DNA of 14,935 nucleotides from Hemicentrotus pulcherrimus. Lineage: Eukaryota; Echinodermata; Echinoidea; Camarodonta; Strongylocentrotidae. Positions 1-8,705 of this stretch are shown here, one piece after another (the stretch's first letter is position 1; each line of letters opens with the position of its first letter). The DNA lies in contig BEXV01003674.1 in NCBI GenBank assembly GCA_003118195.1, positions 1,516 to 16,450 of the forward strand, in the 5' to 3' direction. Both the position numbers and the translations under genes were made by a program. The notes under the pieces were generated by a model. The model ran no database searches. It was not told the DNA's origin and saw nothing but the letters and a program-made list of their open reading frames with translations.

Positions 1-253
1 CCCCCCCCCCCCCCCCCCCGTTACAAGACACAATTCTCTGTATATCGACTAGTTTGAATAGTACTAAAAAAGATATTAAAATGCAACATACAGTGATTTC
101 ATGTTTTCATTAATCCATGATAACTTCCTCAATGTAGCTCCCGGCGTAAGAGAAAGAAAAGATCGAGGAAATGGCATGACCTAGCTATGATGTATAACAT
201 TGTGTATTAGTCTGATGTAGCTATAAAAATACATAAATATTTGTCTTTGTCTA

Positions 254-400
254 TGATTATGATGACGATGATTATAAAATTATTTTTTTTTTTCATCAAT
301 ACTATAATAACAATGATAATAATAAAAAGAAAGATAGTAAATATGATAACAGTAATATTGTTAATAAAAATATAAATCATTATCATCGTCATCATTATCA
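254..400. repeat. imperfect inverted repeat of GAT/ATC-rich simple sequence
   Basis: Bases 254-272 and 382-400 are reverse complements at 18 of 19 positions, separated by 109 bases of AT-rich sequence. The arms are GAT/ATC trinucleotide-rich, so a microsatellite in two orientations is the simplest reading. The copy 2 intron has a related GATGATTATTATCATTATT tract near 10305 but no matching pair of arms. Confidence 0.5.
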
Positions 401-456
401 CCATAATTGGTAAAAAAGGTAGTAGTATCATTATTTTGAATTTATTACGATGATTA

Positions 457-488
457 TTATTTATTTATTTATTCATTTATTTATTTCT
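457..488 (+). repeat. (TTTA)n microsatellite
   Basis: About eight tandem TTTA units with one C interruption (ATTC), inside the copy 1 intron. Confidence 0.75.
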
Positions 489-774
489 AATCTTTCGACA
501 GGGTAGCCCAATTCACCAACAAGTAGTGGTCTTCCATGGGGCCCTGGATGAACATATTTACATCTTTTATTACATTTATACAGAACAATTACAAAAATAA
601 TACTCGTTACAATTATTATAATAACACCATTGATATTTGTGTTTATCTGATATTACTGCATTCATAGAAATGGAATTAAAAATTCGGTTGTTAATTTTCA
701 ATGCTCCATTTAAATGGCATACATCTCATTCTACAATTTTTTCTACATTTCTCTATTATTCCTTTTTTTTTTAG

Positions 775-2035
775 GTGAACGACCTAGTCGAGCGTTGTGC
801 CACTAAGAAATCAGAACTGGAGAAGAACATTCAGAATGTGGAAGTACAACGCCATGAAGTATACACTGCCGTGCAGAGATTACTGGACGAGGTCAGTCAT
901 GCCTACAGCATCAAGGCCAAAGAGCTTGAAGAAAATCTTAGAAATCTCATCGAGCACATCAATGCAGTAAAGCAGAATTTCGATGATGACCTAGACGTCT
1001 TGAAATCCAAGGATCGACAGAAGATCAAGAGTATTTATAGTTCAGTAACACTGGTAGCTAATGACAGACTGGGTCGTCTTGAGACAGACAGTTTGACAGC
1101 TCATACCTTGCTCTACGAGGAGCTAGATGCAATGCTGAAGAAGGCTACTGATCACACTTCTGCGGCAGCCATTACGATGAAAGCACAGAAGAAGAGGTTC
1201 AAGCCTGCAGATGATAATCATTTGGACCTCGGGAGCATCTCAGAATCAGATCCTAAGTTGCAGGTGATTCGGTGTGTAGATCTATGGAGACCGATGTGGG
1301 GTATGACCCCGTACTCTGACGACAGTGTAGCTATCGGATATGGTAGGGCATATGGTATAGATATCATTGATTCAGCTGGTAAACAGGAGCAGTATGCATA
1401 CATACCAAGTAACATGGTGTGTCATGATCTTGTGTTTCAACAAGACAGGTCTCTATGTATATCGACGGGTAGAACCGAAGCCCACGTACATTCTCCCAAT
1501 GGATCCAGGAAATCAACCATCCACATGAAAGGCAATCTACCCTCTAAGACTAAACAGAAGTTCATCAGATGAAATCCTCATCGCTAACAATGATCAGCGA
1601 TTCTATATCTATGATCCAACTGGATCCACTCTCAAACACACTGTACCAACAAAACACAACGTGGTGAGGCAGGTATCTTCTACCAGGTCGGCTTTGGCCG
1701 TCACGAGTTCATGTTTCACCAATCAAAGCGTGGTGGCGGTCTATGACAGGGATGGGAATGCTGGTAATTCTCTACAAGCTCTAGACGACGATGTCTACCT
1801 GTTTGCTACCGTGGATGAGCAGGACAGGGTGTATGTAGCGAGTGTTAATCATACGAATGATAACGTGGTGATCAGGCTCTATGACCTTGATGGTTTGAAC
1901 CTGAAGCAGAGAGTTGAGTTCAATGTACTTAATCTGACGCGTAATGGTCGTTGGTGTTATTTGATTTCCCTCTCTCCAGATATGCTCGCGTTTGCTTGTG
2001 GCACGAAGTTATTTTTTATCAAGATATCACTGTAG
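775..2035 (+). pseudogene. TRIM-like gene, copy 1: second coding exon, broken by a 5-bp deletion
   Basis: This exon is homologous over its whole length to exon 2 of the copy downstream (10612-12087). It starts in phase 0 with GTG (Val) after an AG acceptor at 773-774; it is an internal exon, not a translation start. It encodes a coiled coil (starting VNDLVERCATKK), one 35-residue Ser/Ala/Lys-rich unit, and a beta-propeller-like C-terminus ending FFIKISL at TAG 2033-2035. Aligned with copy 2, five bases are missing at 1537/1538. The frame shifts and terminates at TGA 1570-1572. The original frame resumes from 1538 and stays open to 2035 (about 165 codons). Apart from this lesion and two fewer 35-residue units, its coding length equals copy 2 (421 versus 491 codons, difference 70). 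Exon 1 lies outside the window. The break may be a recent pseudogenising mutation, a segregating null allele or a sequence error; the otherwise clean frame favours recent or artefactual. Confidence 0.8.
1537..1572 (+). other. frameshift site and premature stop in TRIM copy 1
   Basis: Copy 1 reads GGCAATC|TACCC at 1531-1542, whereas copy 2 has five extra bases (ATAGC) between C and TACCC at 11581-11597. The deletion moves the reading frame from phase 1 to phase 2 of the window and leads to TGA at 1570-1572. The truncated product would keep the coiled coil and only about half of the propeller. Confidence 0.85.
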
Positions 2036-2179
2036 GCTTTCCATGTCAGACTGATCAATTACCATTATTGCTCGTGTGTATACCTCTCTGTTCCAGCTCT
2101 ACTCTAATATAGGTCTGTGTCATATTCTATAATTTATTATGTGATAACTAAACGAACCAGAAGATTTCTATTCTCTCAA

Positions 2180-2185
2180 TAAATT
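2180..2185 (+). promoter_or_regulatory. putative poly(A) signal AATAAA after copy 1
   Basis: A canonical AATAAA lies about 145 bases after the copy 1 stop codon. The aligned position after copy 2 (about 12225-12235) is diverged and carries no AATAAA. Whether the signal is used cannot be told from sequence alone. Confidence 0.4.
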
Positions 2186-3371
2186 TTAGTTGCCTTATTA
2201 CACAGTTCAAATGATCCAACATGATATAATAACGTACCTTTTTCGAAGGAAAGTGTTAATGAGTATAATGTTTACTTCTTCCGCTGTGTGATTTTTTTTT
2301 TTTTTTAATATTTTAATAAATGATTGATATAATAACGTCCCTCGTTCAAAGTAATATGTAATACGTAAAATATACGTAAATAATATACTTCTTTCGTTTT
2401 GAAATTGTTTTTCTTTGAAAAGTTTAACAGATGGTTGTTACTGCCAAATCAAAGAAAATCTACGACTACAGACACACCGTTGAAAGTTGTTCTTTTAGGG
2501 TCCTCGTTTTTGCGATTTACTTTAATGAGTACAAGATGCAAAGCTTTAGTAGCGCAGTATTCGTTGCTATAATCTCTGATTTATAGTCTAGTTGTTTGTG
2601 TGTGTGACAAAGCACATACTGACTGAATATTTTGTACTTTAGAGCAAAAAGATATTTTGTAGACGTCTGGTATCAATATTCCCTTATCCCTTTTCCTACT
2701 ATTTTATCATAACAAAATCTAATGCCACTTAAGGCAATTCAAAACTTTAAAAACTGCGAAGTTTAATTTGAGAGGTACCTACCACTTTGAGACTTAAGAT
2801 ATAGGTGCAAGTGATAATGTGATATGAAAGCATATGTAATGTTTAACTTAAAAATTGATAACATATTAATTAAGTTTTTTATTAGTGTTATTTCCCTTAT
2901 GTTGTTATTCTCAAAATATTTAACAATTCAGTTTTTGTATAATATTATGTTGTTGTTTTTTTTTTCATTTTTACTGGGATCGTTTTTGTAATATCTAAAT
3001 GTATTAAAAATGTATACTGACTTTGTCATTAGAACCCCATTATAAAGAAGCTTTTAAGCTTCCATGGGTCATCCTGTCAAGTCATTGATGTTATTTTTAA
3101 AATATTTATTCTATAAAATTATTTTACTCTTCATACTTATGTTATATTCAACTTGATTAATTCATCAACTCCAATTTCTTGTAAAGCTTTACAGGACCAT
3201 GGTGTAGAAAGTACTGCATCCCATTCAAAATCCCTTTGTATTCAGTTTGCTGGCTGTCTGGATAGCTATTACATTGAATGCCCATCATAAAGAAATGACA
3301 CCCATATGATATAAAGTAGATGACATCGATGAATGTCCATTCATAAACGATTAAGCTTCGGGAACAATCTT

Positions 3372-3391
3372 CCCCCCCCCCCCCCCTTTTN
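3372..3391. repeat. poly-C tract beside an undetermined base
   Basis: A run of about 15 C followed by TTTT and an N at 3391. The aligned place after copy 2 (about 13518-13531) reads CCCACCC then T7, so the run has expanded here or is a sequencing artefact. Confidence 0.7.
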
Positions 3392-3395
3392 AGAT

Positions 3396-4242
3396 ACTAA
3401 CGCCTTTCTACAATTGTTAAGTCCAACTTAGGGCCGGAGATAAAGGAAGAACGGTGAAGAGAGGGGTGGTGAAAAAAAACGGTTTAGTTATCAAATTTTT
3501 CTGTTTTTATTCAATTAAAACTTTTCACAAGGGTTGGATTGCCCATTTACTTATACTTAGTGATCCCAGGGAAGAGAATTCTGAAAGCCAGTGTTTATTG
3601 TGTGGCAAGCATTCAGGGGGATCTTTACTATCAAGGTGTCATGCCTGATTGCATCTCTCGCAGATATGGGTGATCTTATCGTTATTTTGTTCAGGTTTGA
3701 ATTCCCTTTCTTATAAAAGAATAGACGAGAAACTATTTGAAAAAAAAAACCAAAGCATCAAACAAAATGCACATTTAAAGTAACTGAGAATAAACGGTAT
3801 ATATTACATTATTTCGTTGTTTTTGTTGTTGTTCTTCCTTTCCATTATTTTCTTTAACATTGACCATGAAAGTGGTGTCCTCTTACTTGTACATGAAAGT
3901 TTGGTATTATATGGCTATTGCCGATGTCAATTTATTTTTTAATTTCCCTGTTTTTCGTGGGGACTGTATGTTTATTGTTTTAAGACAACATGTAAAACAA
4001 CAGAGAGAACAATATCGTAGCTGACCATTATATCAGGTAAATAATTTTATTACGAAATGTAAATATATATTTATAAAACAAATCAAAGAAAAGAATTTTC
4101 ACAAAATAGTTGTTTTATATAATTAAAATGAAGAGTTTTAGGTTGTGTTTAAGTTGAAATCATCTTTGTGATAAGAATTAATGAAAGATCGGGTGACTGG
4201 GGCAGGGTAAACTTAAGAGGGGGGTTAGAGGATGACAGAAGT
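3396..4242. other. non-coding spacer, no gene seen
   Basis: AT-rich sequence with short homopolymer runs. An open stretch at 3454-3648 gives a 64-residue peptide with no recognisable family, and nothing beside it suggests an exon. No convincing RNA gene or mobile-element termini were found here. Confidence 0.5.
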
Positions 4243-4475
4243 AATAGAGAGAGAGAGAGAGAATAGGAGAAGGTGATCCAGTGATACAGAGGGAATGAAG
4301 AGAGAGAGGGGGGGACAGTGATCCAGGGAGACTGAAAGAGAGAGGGGGAATATAGAGAGAGAGAAAGATAAGAGAGAGATAAGAGGGGAGAAACGTCATC
4401 CAGGGAGATAGAGGGGGAATAGAGAGAGGAAAAGAGAGAGGACAAAGATAGAGAGAGAGAGAGAAGGAGCGAAAA
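4243..4475 (+). repeat. GA-rich purine tract with a degenerate minisatellite
   Basis: The plus strand is almost pure purine with several (GA)n runs. The motif GTSATCCAG recurs near 4273, 4318 and 4395, each followed by GGGAGA- or GATACAGAG-like sequence, so the tract is a degenerate tandem repeat with units of about 45-77 bases and not plain dinucleotide sequence. Long homopurine-homopyrimidine tracts are known to be able to form triplex DNA. Confidence 0.8.
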
Positions 4476-5585
4476 ACAATACGAACTTATAAAAGGTCGT
4501 GTATGTAAATGGTATGATACCAAAGACAGAGACTCTTCAAAATGGCGTAAAAATATGAAATGTGTAATTAATTATAACTTTAATCGAGCATGGTTTCACA
4601 CTTAAATGTCGCTTTTTGGTCAGGATAATTATGATTACCAGTGAAGCGAAACACAGGTTTTCGATTAAAACTTAGCACATTGCACTGCTCTGTACAAAAT
4701 GTTCGGTAATGCATCCAAATATTATCTAAGAGCGTTCCGATGCTTCACTTAATGAAGAGTTTCATTCCAAAAGGAGCTAAATCAACTTTGGGTACTTCTG
4801 AGTAAATCGCCTATTTTTATTTCTCCACTTTCCCTTTAGCCATGGACCTTAATGTTGTTATATATTTTAAAGGTGTCACCCTGGACCAATAATATATGAC
4901 AAGAAAAAAATCCACCAGTGTTTCCTGATTTTTAATAAATTTTTTGATTTTTTGTTTTACGTGGATCTTTACAGAGTTTGACGAGAAATCCCAAATTTAA
5001 AATAGATTGTTTCGGGACCGTTCATGTATGAAGCTAAATGGTTAATAAGTATATTTGTACCCCTGTAACAAGCTTAGAAAAGGAAATGTCTACGTGTGTC
5101 AACGGATGGATTAAAGACGCCCCCCCCCCCTCCCCCCGTCGAACCTCTATCCGACCATGTTCTTCACTTCTTGAATAAGTCAAGTTAAATGGGCGTAAGT
5201 GACTTTTTAGTGATGGACGCGGAAATTAACAATGTTTTTCGTCAAAATAGACATTATAAGCAGCTGCACTCATTGAAGTTGACTATAAAAAGACTGCAAC
5301 TAATAAACAATAAATCACTACAATATTGTGCTCGGAAAAAATAAAAACGAAACAAGTACTATATGTATATATATATATAATCAAGAAAAAGGACAAATCC
5401 TTGCTATAAAGTTGATACCCGACATTTGTTCTGATTTATCTTTGTGCCATTGTGCTATTTAATTCTTCCTTAACATAATATAACTACACTTACTTTAATT
5501 TGGAAATAAAAAGGGGGTTGCATTTGCCATTTGGCTAACAGCCAATACATAAATACACGTATAGCATTTGAACTACAAAATTTGT
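4476..5585. other. non-coding spacer, no gene seen
   Basis: AT-rich sequence with a mixed poly-C tract at about 5119-5138 and a short (TA)n run near 5362-5381. No open frame with protein-like composition or splice sites was found on either strand. Confidence 0.5.
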
Positions 5586-5660
5586 AGGCTTTAGGTATGT
5601 TTTTATTCATTTTATTTGTATTTAATACAAATAAAATGAATAAAAACATACCTAAAGCCT
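5586..5660. repeat. perfect 75-bp palindrome (37-bp arms, 1-nt centre)
   Basis: Bases 5586-5622 are the exact reverse complement of 5624-5660, with a single T at 5623 as centre; pairing stops at 5585/5661. The arms begin AGGCTTTAGGTATG and are otherwise AT-rich. There is no spacer, so on transcription it would fold into a nearly loopless hairpin. It sits 14 bases beyond the putative splice donor of the minus-strand exon at 5681-5784. Possible origins are a minimal hairpin element, a foldback event at a replication fork or a cloning/assembly artefact. No target-site duplication is clear. Confidence 0.9.
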
Positions 5661-5680
5661 CAAAAATATATTGTTCTCAC

Positions 5681-5784
5681 CTGCATCCTGTGCAAATCAA
5701 ATATCGATTCATAAACACGCTGATTACAGTGATTTCCATCTGATGTACAGAAATTACAGAAGATCGCTGTCTTTTGTTGAACAC
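5681..5784 (-). CDS. exon-like fragment of an unidentified gene
   Basis: On the minus strand this 104-base stretch follows a good acceptor (TTATTCCAG, ending at 5785) and precedes a good donor (GTGAGA, 5680-5675). One frame is open throughout (two bases, then 34 codons). It has protein-like composition, including CNFCTSDGNHC and ending VYESIFDLHRMQ; the other two frames contain a stop or look less natural. The exon would enter in phase 1 and leave in phase 0. I do not recognise the family. The closely spaced cysteines suggest a small disulfide-rich or metal-binding segment, but this is weak. It may share a gene with the fragment at 6203-6441, though the phases do not join directly (phase 2 out of that fragment, phase 1 into this one), so another exon would be needed or the locus has decayed. 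Confidence 0.4.
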
Positions 5785-6202
5785 CTGGAATAATTTACAT
5801 AGAGAGATTAAACTTCTCAAACATCTTCAAATAAAGATGAATGATGGTCATTTAAATTTTACTGCATGGCATGTACGAGAGGAACTGTCCGGAATCGATT
5901 AACAACTGTTTATTAAGTTATCGGGAAATATTGACTATGCAGTATATAAGAGTAATTGTTTAGGCCAAGTTGTGTAGGCCTTTTGTGAGATTTTGGAATC
6001 ATTAGAATGATAACACTATAATGTAAATCTTGCTGGAAAACACAACCAGTGAAAGCTTTGGACACAGATATATGATTTGAGCACTGTTTCAGGGTTTTTC
6101 TGCTATTTTTTCTTGTTCCAAAACAACCCACTCACTTTACAATAAAAACATTTTTTTATCTTAAAATGCAGTTTCACAAAAATTATTCACGTGTATACTC
6201 AC

Positions 6203-6441
6203 TTGATCCAGGAATATTCAGTCCTTAGACTGTTGTTCCCAGGTATCCATGGTTTCCTTTGGTTGGGTTTGTCATCATATTTTCCTTATGCACCTTTCCA
6301 CCGTGAGTTCTCAAGTCCAGATTTTAAACGATTGATACTCTCCACAGCATCGCCTGGAAGACCACCAAGATTACTTTTAAAACATATCATTTCAGATGAA
6401 TTATATTGCCGTGCAATATGGGTTACATATTCTATTTGATA
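6203..6441 (-). pseudogene. exon-like fragment with one in-frame stop, unidentified protein
   Basis: Read on the minus strand, 6441-6289 is open for 51 codons with natural composition (segments such as YVTHIARQYNSSEMICF and GGLPGDAVESINRLKSGLE). It is interrupted by TAA at 6288-6286, then continues in the same frame for about 27 codons (GKYDDKPNQRKPWIPGN...) to a strong donor GTGAGT at 6202-6197, leaving in phase 2. The reading on both sides of the stop is hydrophilic and non-repetitive, so a single Gln-to-stop type change in a former exon is the simplest explanation. The acceptor is unclear; TCTTCCAG ending at 6355 is one candidate and would give a shorter exon. I do not recognise the family. 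The plus-strand open frame over the same bases (6191-6439) is taken to be its shadow. Confidence 0.35.
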
Positions 6442-6444
6442 TCA

Positions 6445-7305
6445 TTTTTCCCATGATCAGCTCTTGAGACAGACATGATTCACATTATCATGGTTATGAG
6501 CCTAAATTGTGTTTATTTAATTTTTGTAAGAGAGGATCGAGCTGGTAAAATATTTTTTTCAGGCGAATCTTGTATTATAATAAGTGTAGCCTCGTAGGAT
6601 TACGTACGTATAAAGTTAAGAGAAATTTTGACATGAAAATGGAAGATAATGAGAGAAATGGAAGGAGGTTAAGATAGAGTAGTAGAAAGAAAGGGATGAA
6701 ATGTAAGTGTGGTGACAGTCTTTCACCCTTCCAAAAAAAAAATGATAATAACAGATAAGCTCTTTTACCTATAATTCTTCTAAAGTGGATCTCCAACACA
6801 ATAATCCACCACTAAAACTAAAAAGGTCGCCCTCTATAGATCAAAAGGATGAATAACGCCATTAGGTTCAAAAGGTGCTTGATAGCTGCGCGCGCACTTT
6901 ATGTGGGAAAACCCAACTCTATTTATAGGATGCACAAACTGTATTATTTTCACAGGCATCTCGTGAGAGCTTAGCATCGTGATCACATTTGTATTGATGT
7001 ATAGTCTACACTTGAACAGAGACTTTCTACTTTTGATCAAAGTTGAGTATTCAACGTGAGAATTCGGTTCAGAACTACATGCAGTTAGGACACACTTGTT
7101 ACGTAAAACCAAGATATTGGTGCACTCATAGTAGGTCCATGGTACAATATATTACTTCACTGTATATTTTGTGTGTGCTTGCATTAATTGACTGTTGGCT
7201 TTTATTACACACTAGCTGATGACACTGTAAGTTTTATTGAACATTGAATATATGCGTAAAACTAGCTCGTTTTTGTAATAAGCCAAACATCCGACATTTG
7301 TACCA
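6445..7305. other. upstream region of TRIM copy 2
   Basis: AT-rich sequence expected to hold the promoter and 5' UTR of the TRIM gene starting at 7306. I find no convincing TATA box, initiator or 5' splice sites. A 92-residue open frame on the minus strand (6834-7112) has no recognisable domain and no splice context. The matching region of copy 1 is outside the window, so no paralog comparison is possible. Confidence 0.4.
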
Positions 7306-7935
7306 ATGGCTGAGAAGATTGAGAGAGAGATAGCTCCAAGCTCTCCAGATAACCTGACGTGTCCACTATGTCTTGATATCTTCGACGAGGCAACCATCCT
7401 GACTTCATGCGGACACACCTTCTGTCGGAAATGTCTCAAGAACTATGACCTGTCCTACCAGGATCTTGATCACATGATGTGTCCTCTCTGCAGGAATATC
7501 ACTAAGTTGTCTGCGAACCGTGTCGATGATTTCCTCACCAATGTGACGGTCAACGGACTCGTAGACGATTATCACGCTAAATGTGGAGGGAAGAATGATG
7601 TCCTTGAGATGCGTCCAAAATGCACTGCATGCAAGTTTCAGCGAGATGCTATCTCATTCTGCAGAACGTGTAATGACTACATGTGCACTAATTGCGACTG
7701 CAGCCATGAGCAGTCACACTTTGAAGGTCACGAGATTGTATCCATGCAGGATATCATCGACGGGAAAGTAAGCATTAGTCATCTATCTGAGAAGTGCTCC
7801 ATCCACAAACAAGAGAACAAAGATATGTTTTGTGAGGATTGTAAGGTCCACGTCTGTTTCAAGTGCGTCATCGTCGGTCATCAAAATCACAAAATCAAGA
7901 ATCAGGCTGATTTCGAGCAAGAGTTACGGCTTAAG
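7306..7935 (+). CDS. TRIM-type E3 ubiquitin ligase, copy 2, exon 1 (RING + B-box 1 + B-box 2)
   Basis: This is the first coding exon of a two-exon, 701-residue protein (continued at 10612-12087). Visible zinc ligands are a C3HC4 RING (C19, C22, C35, H37, C40, C43, C59, C62), a B-box 1 (C106, C109, C119, C122, C127, C130, with H138/H142 the likely last pair) and a B-box 2 (C164, H167, C176, C179, C184, C187, H192, H195). In TRIM proteins the RING recruits a ubiquitin-charged E2, and the B-boxes with the coiled coil drive assembly. The start is supported by an in-frame TAA at 7279-7281 with no ATG between, although the context (CCA before ATGG) is only moderate. The donor AAG|GTAAAC at 7935/7936 is in phase 0 and joins LRLK to VNDLVQ of exon 2. 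All ligands are intact. No ortholog name can be assigned; families of such genes are expanded in several marine invertebrates. Confidence 0.92.
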
Positions 7936-7956
7936 GTAAACTTGGTTTCATTTAAG

Positions 7957-7962
7957 GTACCA
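7957..7962 (+). promoter_or_regulatory. possible alternative splice donor of exon 1
   Basis: A second AAG|GT (AAG|GTACCA) lies 21 bases after the main donor and in the same phase. Its use would add seven residues (VNLVSFK) between the B-box and the coiled coil without changing frame. GTACCA is weaker than GTAAAC, so this is only a possibility. Confidence 0.25.
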
Positions 7963-7991
7963 TAATCGGGTAGTGGGTACCATATGCGCCA

Positions 7992-8312
7992 GAAGCAGGA
8001 AGGGGGAGGGGGTGCAACCTTGCCAGAAATACACGTTTGACATCGTTCAGTATAACCATTAAAAAGAGGTTCTAAAATACGAAGTGTCACCATTCCAAAT
8101 TCAAAAATTCTCTCTCGATCGCTGCGCTCCGTCGTACATTGGTAACGTACCCTTTTTCTCAGAAGCATCAAACCAAGGAGGCTAATGATTTTNCCCCCCC
8201 CGTTACAAGACACAATTCTCTGTATATCGACTAGTTTGAATAGTACTAAAAAGATATTAAAATGCAATATACAGTGATTTATGTTTTCATTAATCCATGA
8301 TACTTCCTCAAT
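7992..8312 (+). repeat. intronic tandem repeat, unit A1
   Basis: This unit begins GAAGCAGGAAGGGGGAGGGG and is repeated in direct orientation at 8313-8633 (period 321 bases). Shared landmarks in order are GCAACCTTGCCA, ATACACGTTTGACATC, AAATTCTCTCTC, AGAAGCATCAAA and GTATATCGAYTAGT. The second half (8203-8312) is nearly identical to 20-133 of the copy 1 intron, with only a few one-base differences. An undetermined base at 8193 precedes a run of eight C. Confidence 0.85.
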
Positions 8313-8633
8313 GAAGCAGGAAGGGGGAGGGGGCGCAACCTTGCCAAAAATACACGTTTGACATCAATAATTATGCAGTATAACCATGAAACAGAGGTTC
8401 TAGAAGACAAAGTGCTACCATTCTAAATTTTAAAATTCTCTCTCCGTCGCTACGCTTTATCGAGCATTAACAGATGTACCTTTTCTTGCAGAAGCATCAA
8501 ATCGGAGAAGCTTGTAATTTTCTTTTCTATCAAGGTGGCAGCTAAATTAATTTCGCCGTATATCGATTAGTGTGTAATAGTTTTGGATAGATTTCCAAAT
8601 TGTAAGTCTTCAGAAAGCGATATTGACTCCCTC
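8313..8633 (+). repeat. intronic tandem repeat, unit A2
   Basis: Direct repeat of the preceding unit. It is similar in the first half (GC-rich start, CGTTTGACATC) and more diverged in the second half, where A1 matches the copy 1 intron better than it matches A2. The sequence after A2 (8634-8705) aligns with 134-205 of the copy 1 intron. Confidence 0.8.
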
Positions 8634-8705
8634 AATTTAGCTCCTCGTAAAAGAAAGGAAAAATCGATGAAATGGCATTAACTAGCTACGTATTATAACA
8701 ATGTA

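Larger units (their letters stand above)
1..774 (+). other. 3' part of the intron upstream of TRIM copy 1 exon 2
   Basis: This AT-rich non-coding stretch ends in a T-rich polypyrimidine tract and a TTTTAG acceptor at 769-774, directly before the exon. Three parts match the copy 2 intron. Bases 20-133 match 8203-8312, 134-230 match about 8634-8705 plus 9207-9230, and 640-774 match the last 150 or so bases before 10612. The upstream coding exon (RING/B-box) and the splice donor lie outside the window. The window opens with a 19-base C run at a position where copy 2 has a C run beside an undetermined base, so the first bases may be unreliable sequence. Confidence 0.75.
2036..3395 (+). repeat. 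downstream flank of copy 1, duplicated after copy 2
   Basis: This non-coding stretch is collinear with 12088-13535. Clear blocks pair as follows: 2036-2290 with 12088-12345, 2511-2800 with 12446-12738, 3196-3280 with 12920-13004, and 3316-3390 with 13465-13533. Blocks between them diverge or differ in length; for example, 2800-3010 is much longer here. Homology fades at the C-run next to the undetermined base at 3391. I see no gene in it. It contains the 3' UTR of unknown extent. Confidence 0.75.

Noticed and set aside
207..431. A 74-residue minus-strand open frame, Ile/Met-rich
   Set aside because: The hydrophobic composition follows from AT-rich simple sequence within an intron; there is no domain or splice context.
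4149..4523. A 124-residue minus-strand open frame rich in Ser and Leu
   Set aside because: It is the translation of the complement of the GA-rich tract; its composition comes only from CTCTCT runs.
6191..6439. An 82-residue plus-strand open frame
   Set aside because: It overlaps the minus-strand exon-like fragment, whose reading has better composition and a strong splice donor; the plus frame looks like its shadow.
6834..7112. A 92-residue minus-strand open frame upstream of the TRIM gene
   Set aside because: No recognisable motif, no matching splice sites, and a length within chance expectation for this region. It is kept only as a remark.
8213..8240. Similarity of intronic TGTATATCGACTAG to the exon 2 segment TGTATATCGACGGG at about 11501-11514
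   Set aside because: The match is about a dozen bases with no extension on either side; it is most likely chance.
7902..8267. A 121-residue minus-strand open frame across exon 1 and intron repeats
   Set aside because: It spans an undetermined base, a poly-C run and a tandem repeat, and lies antisense to a well-supported exon.
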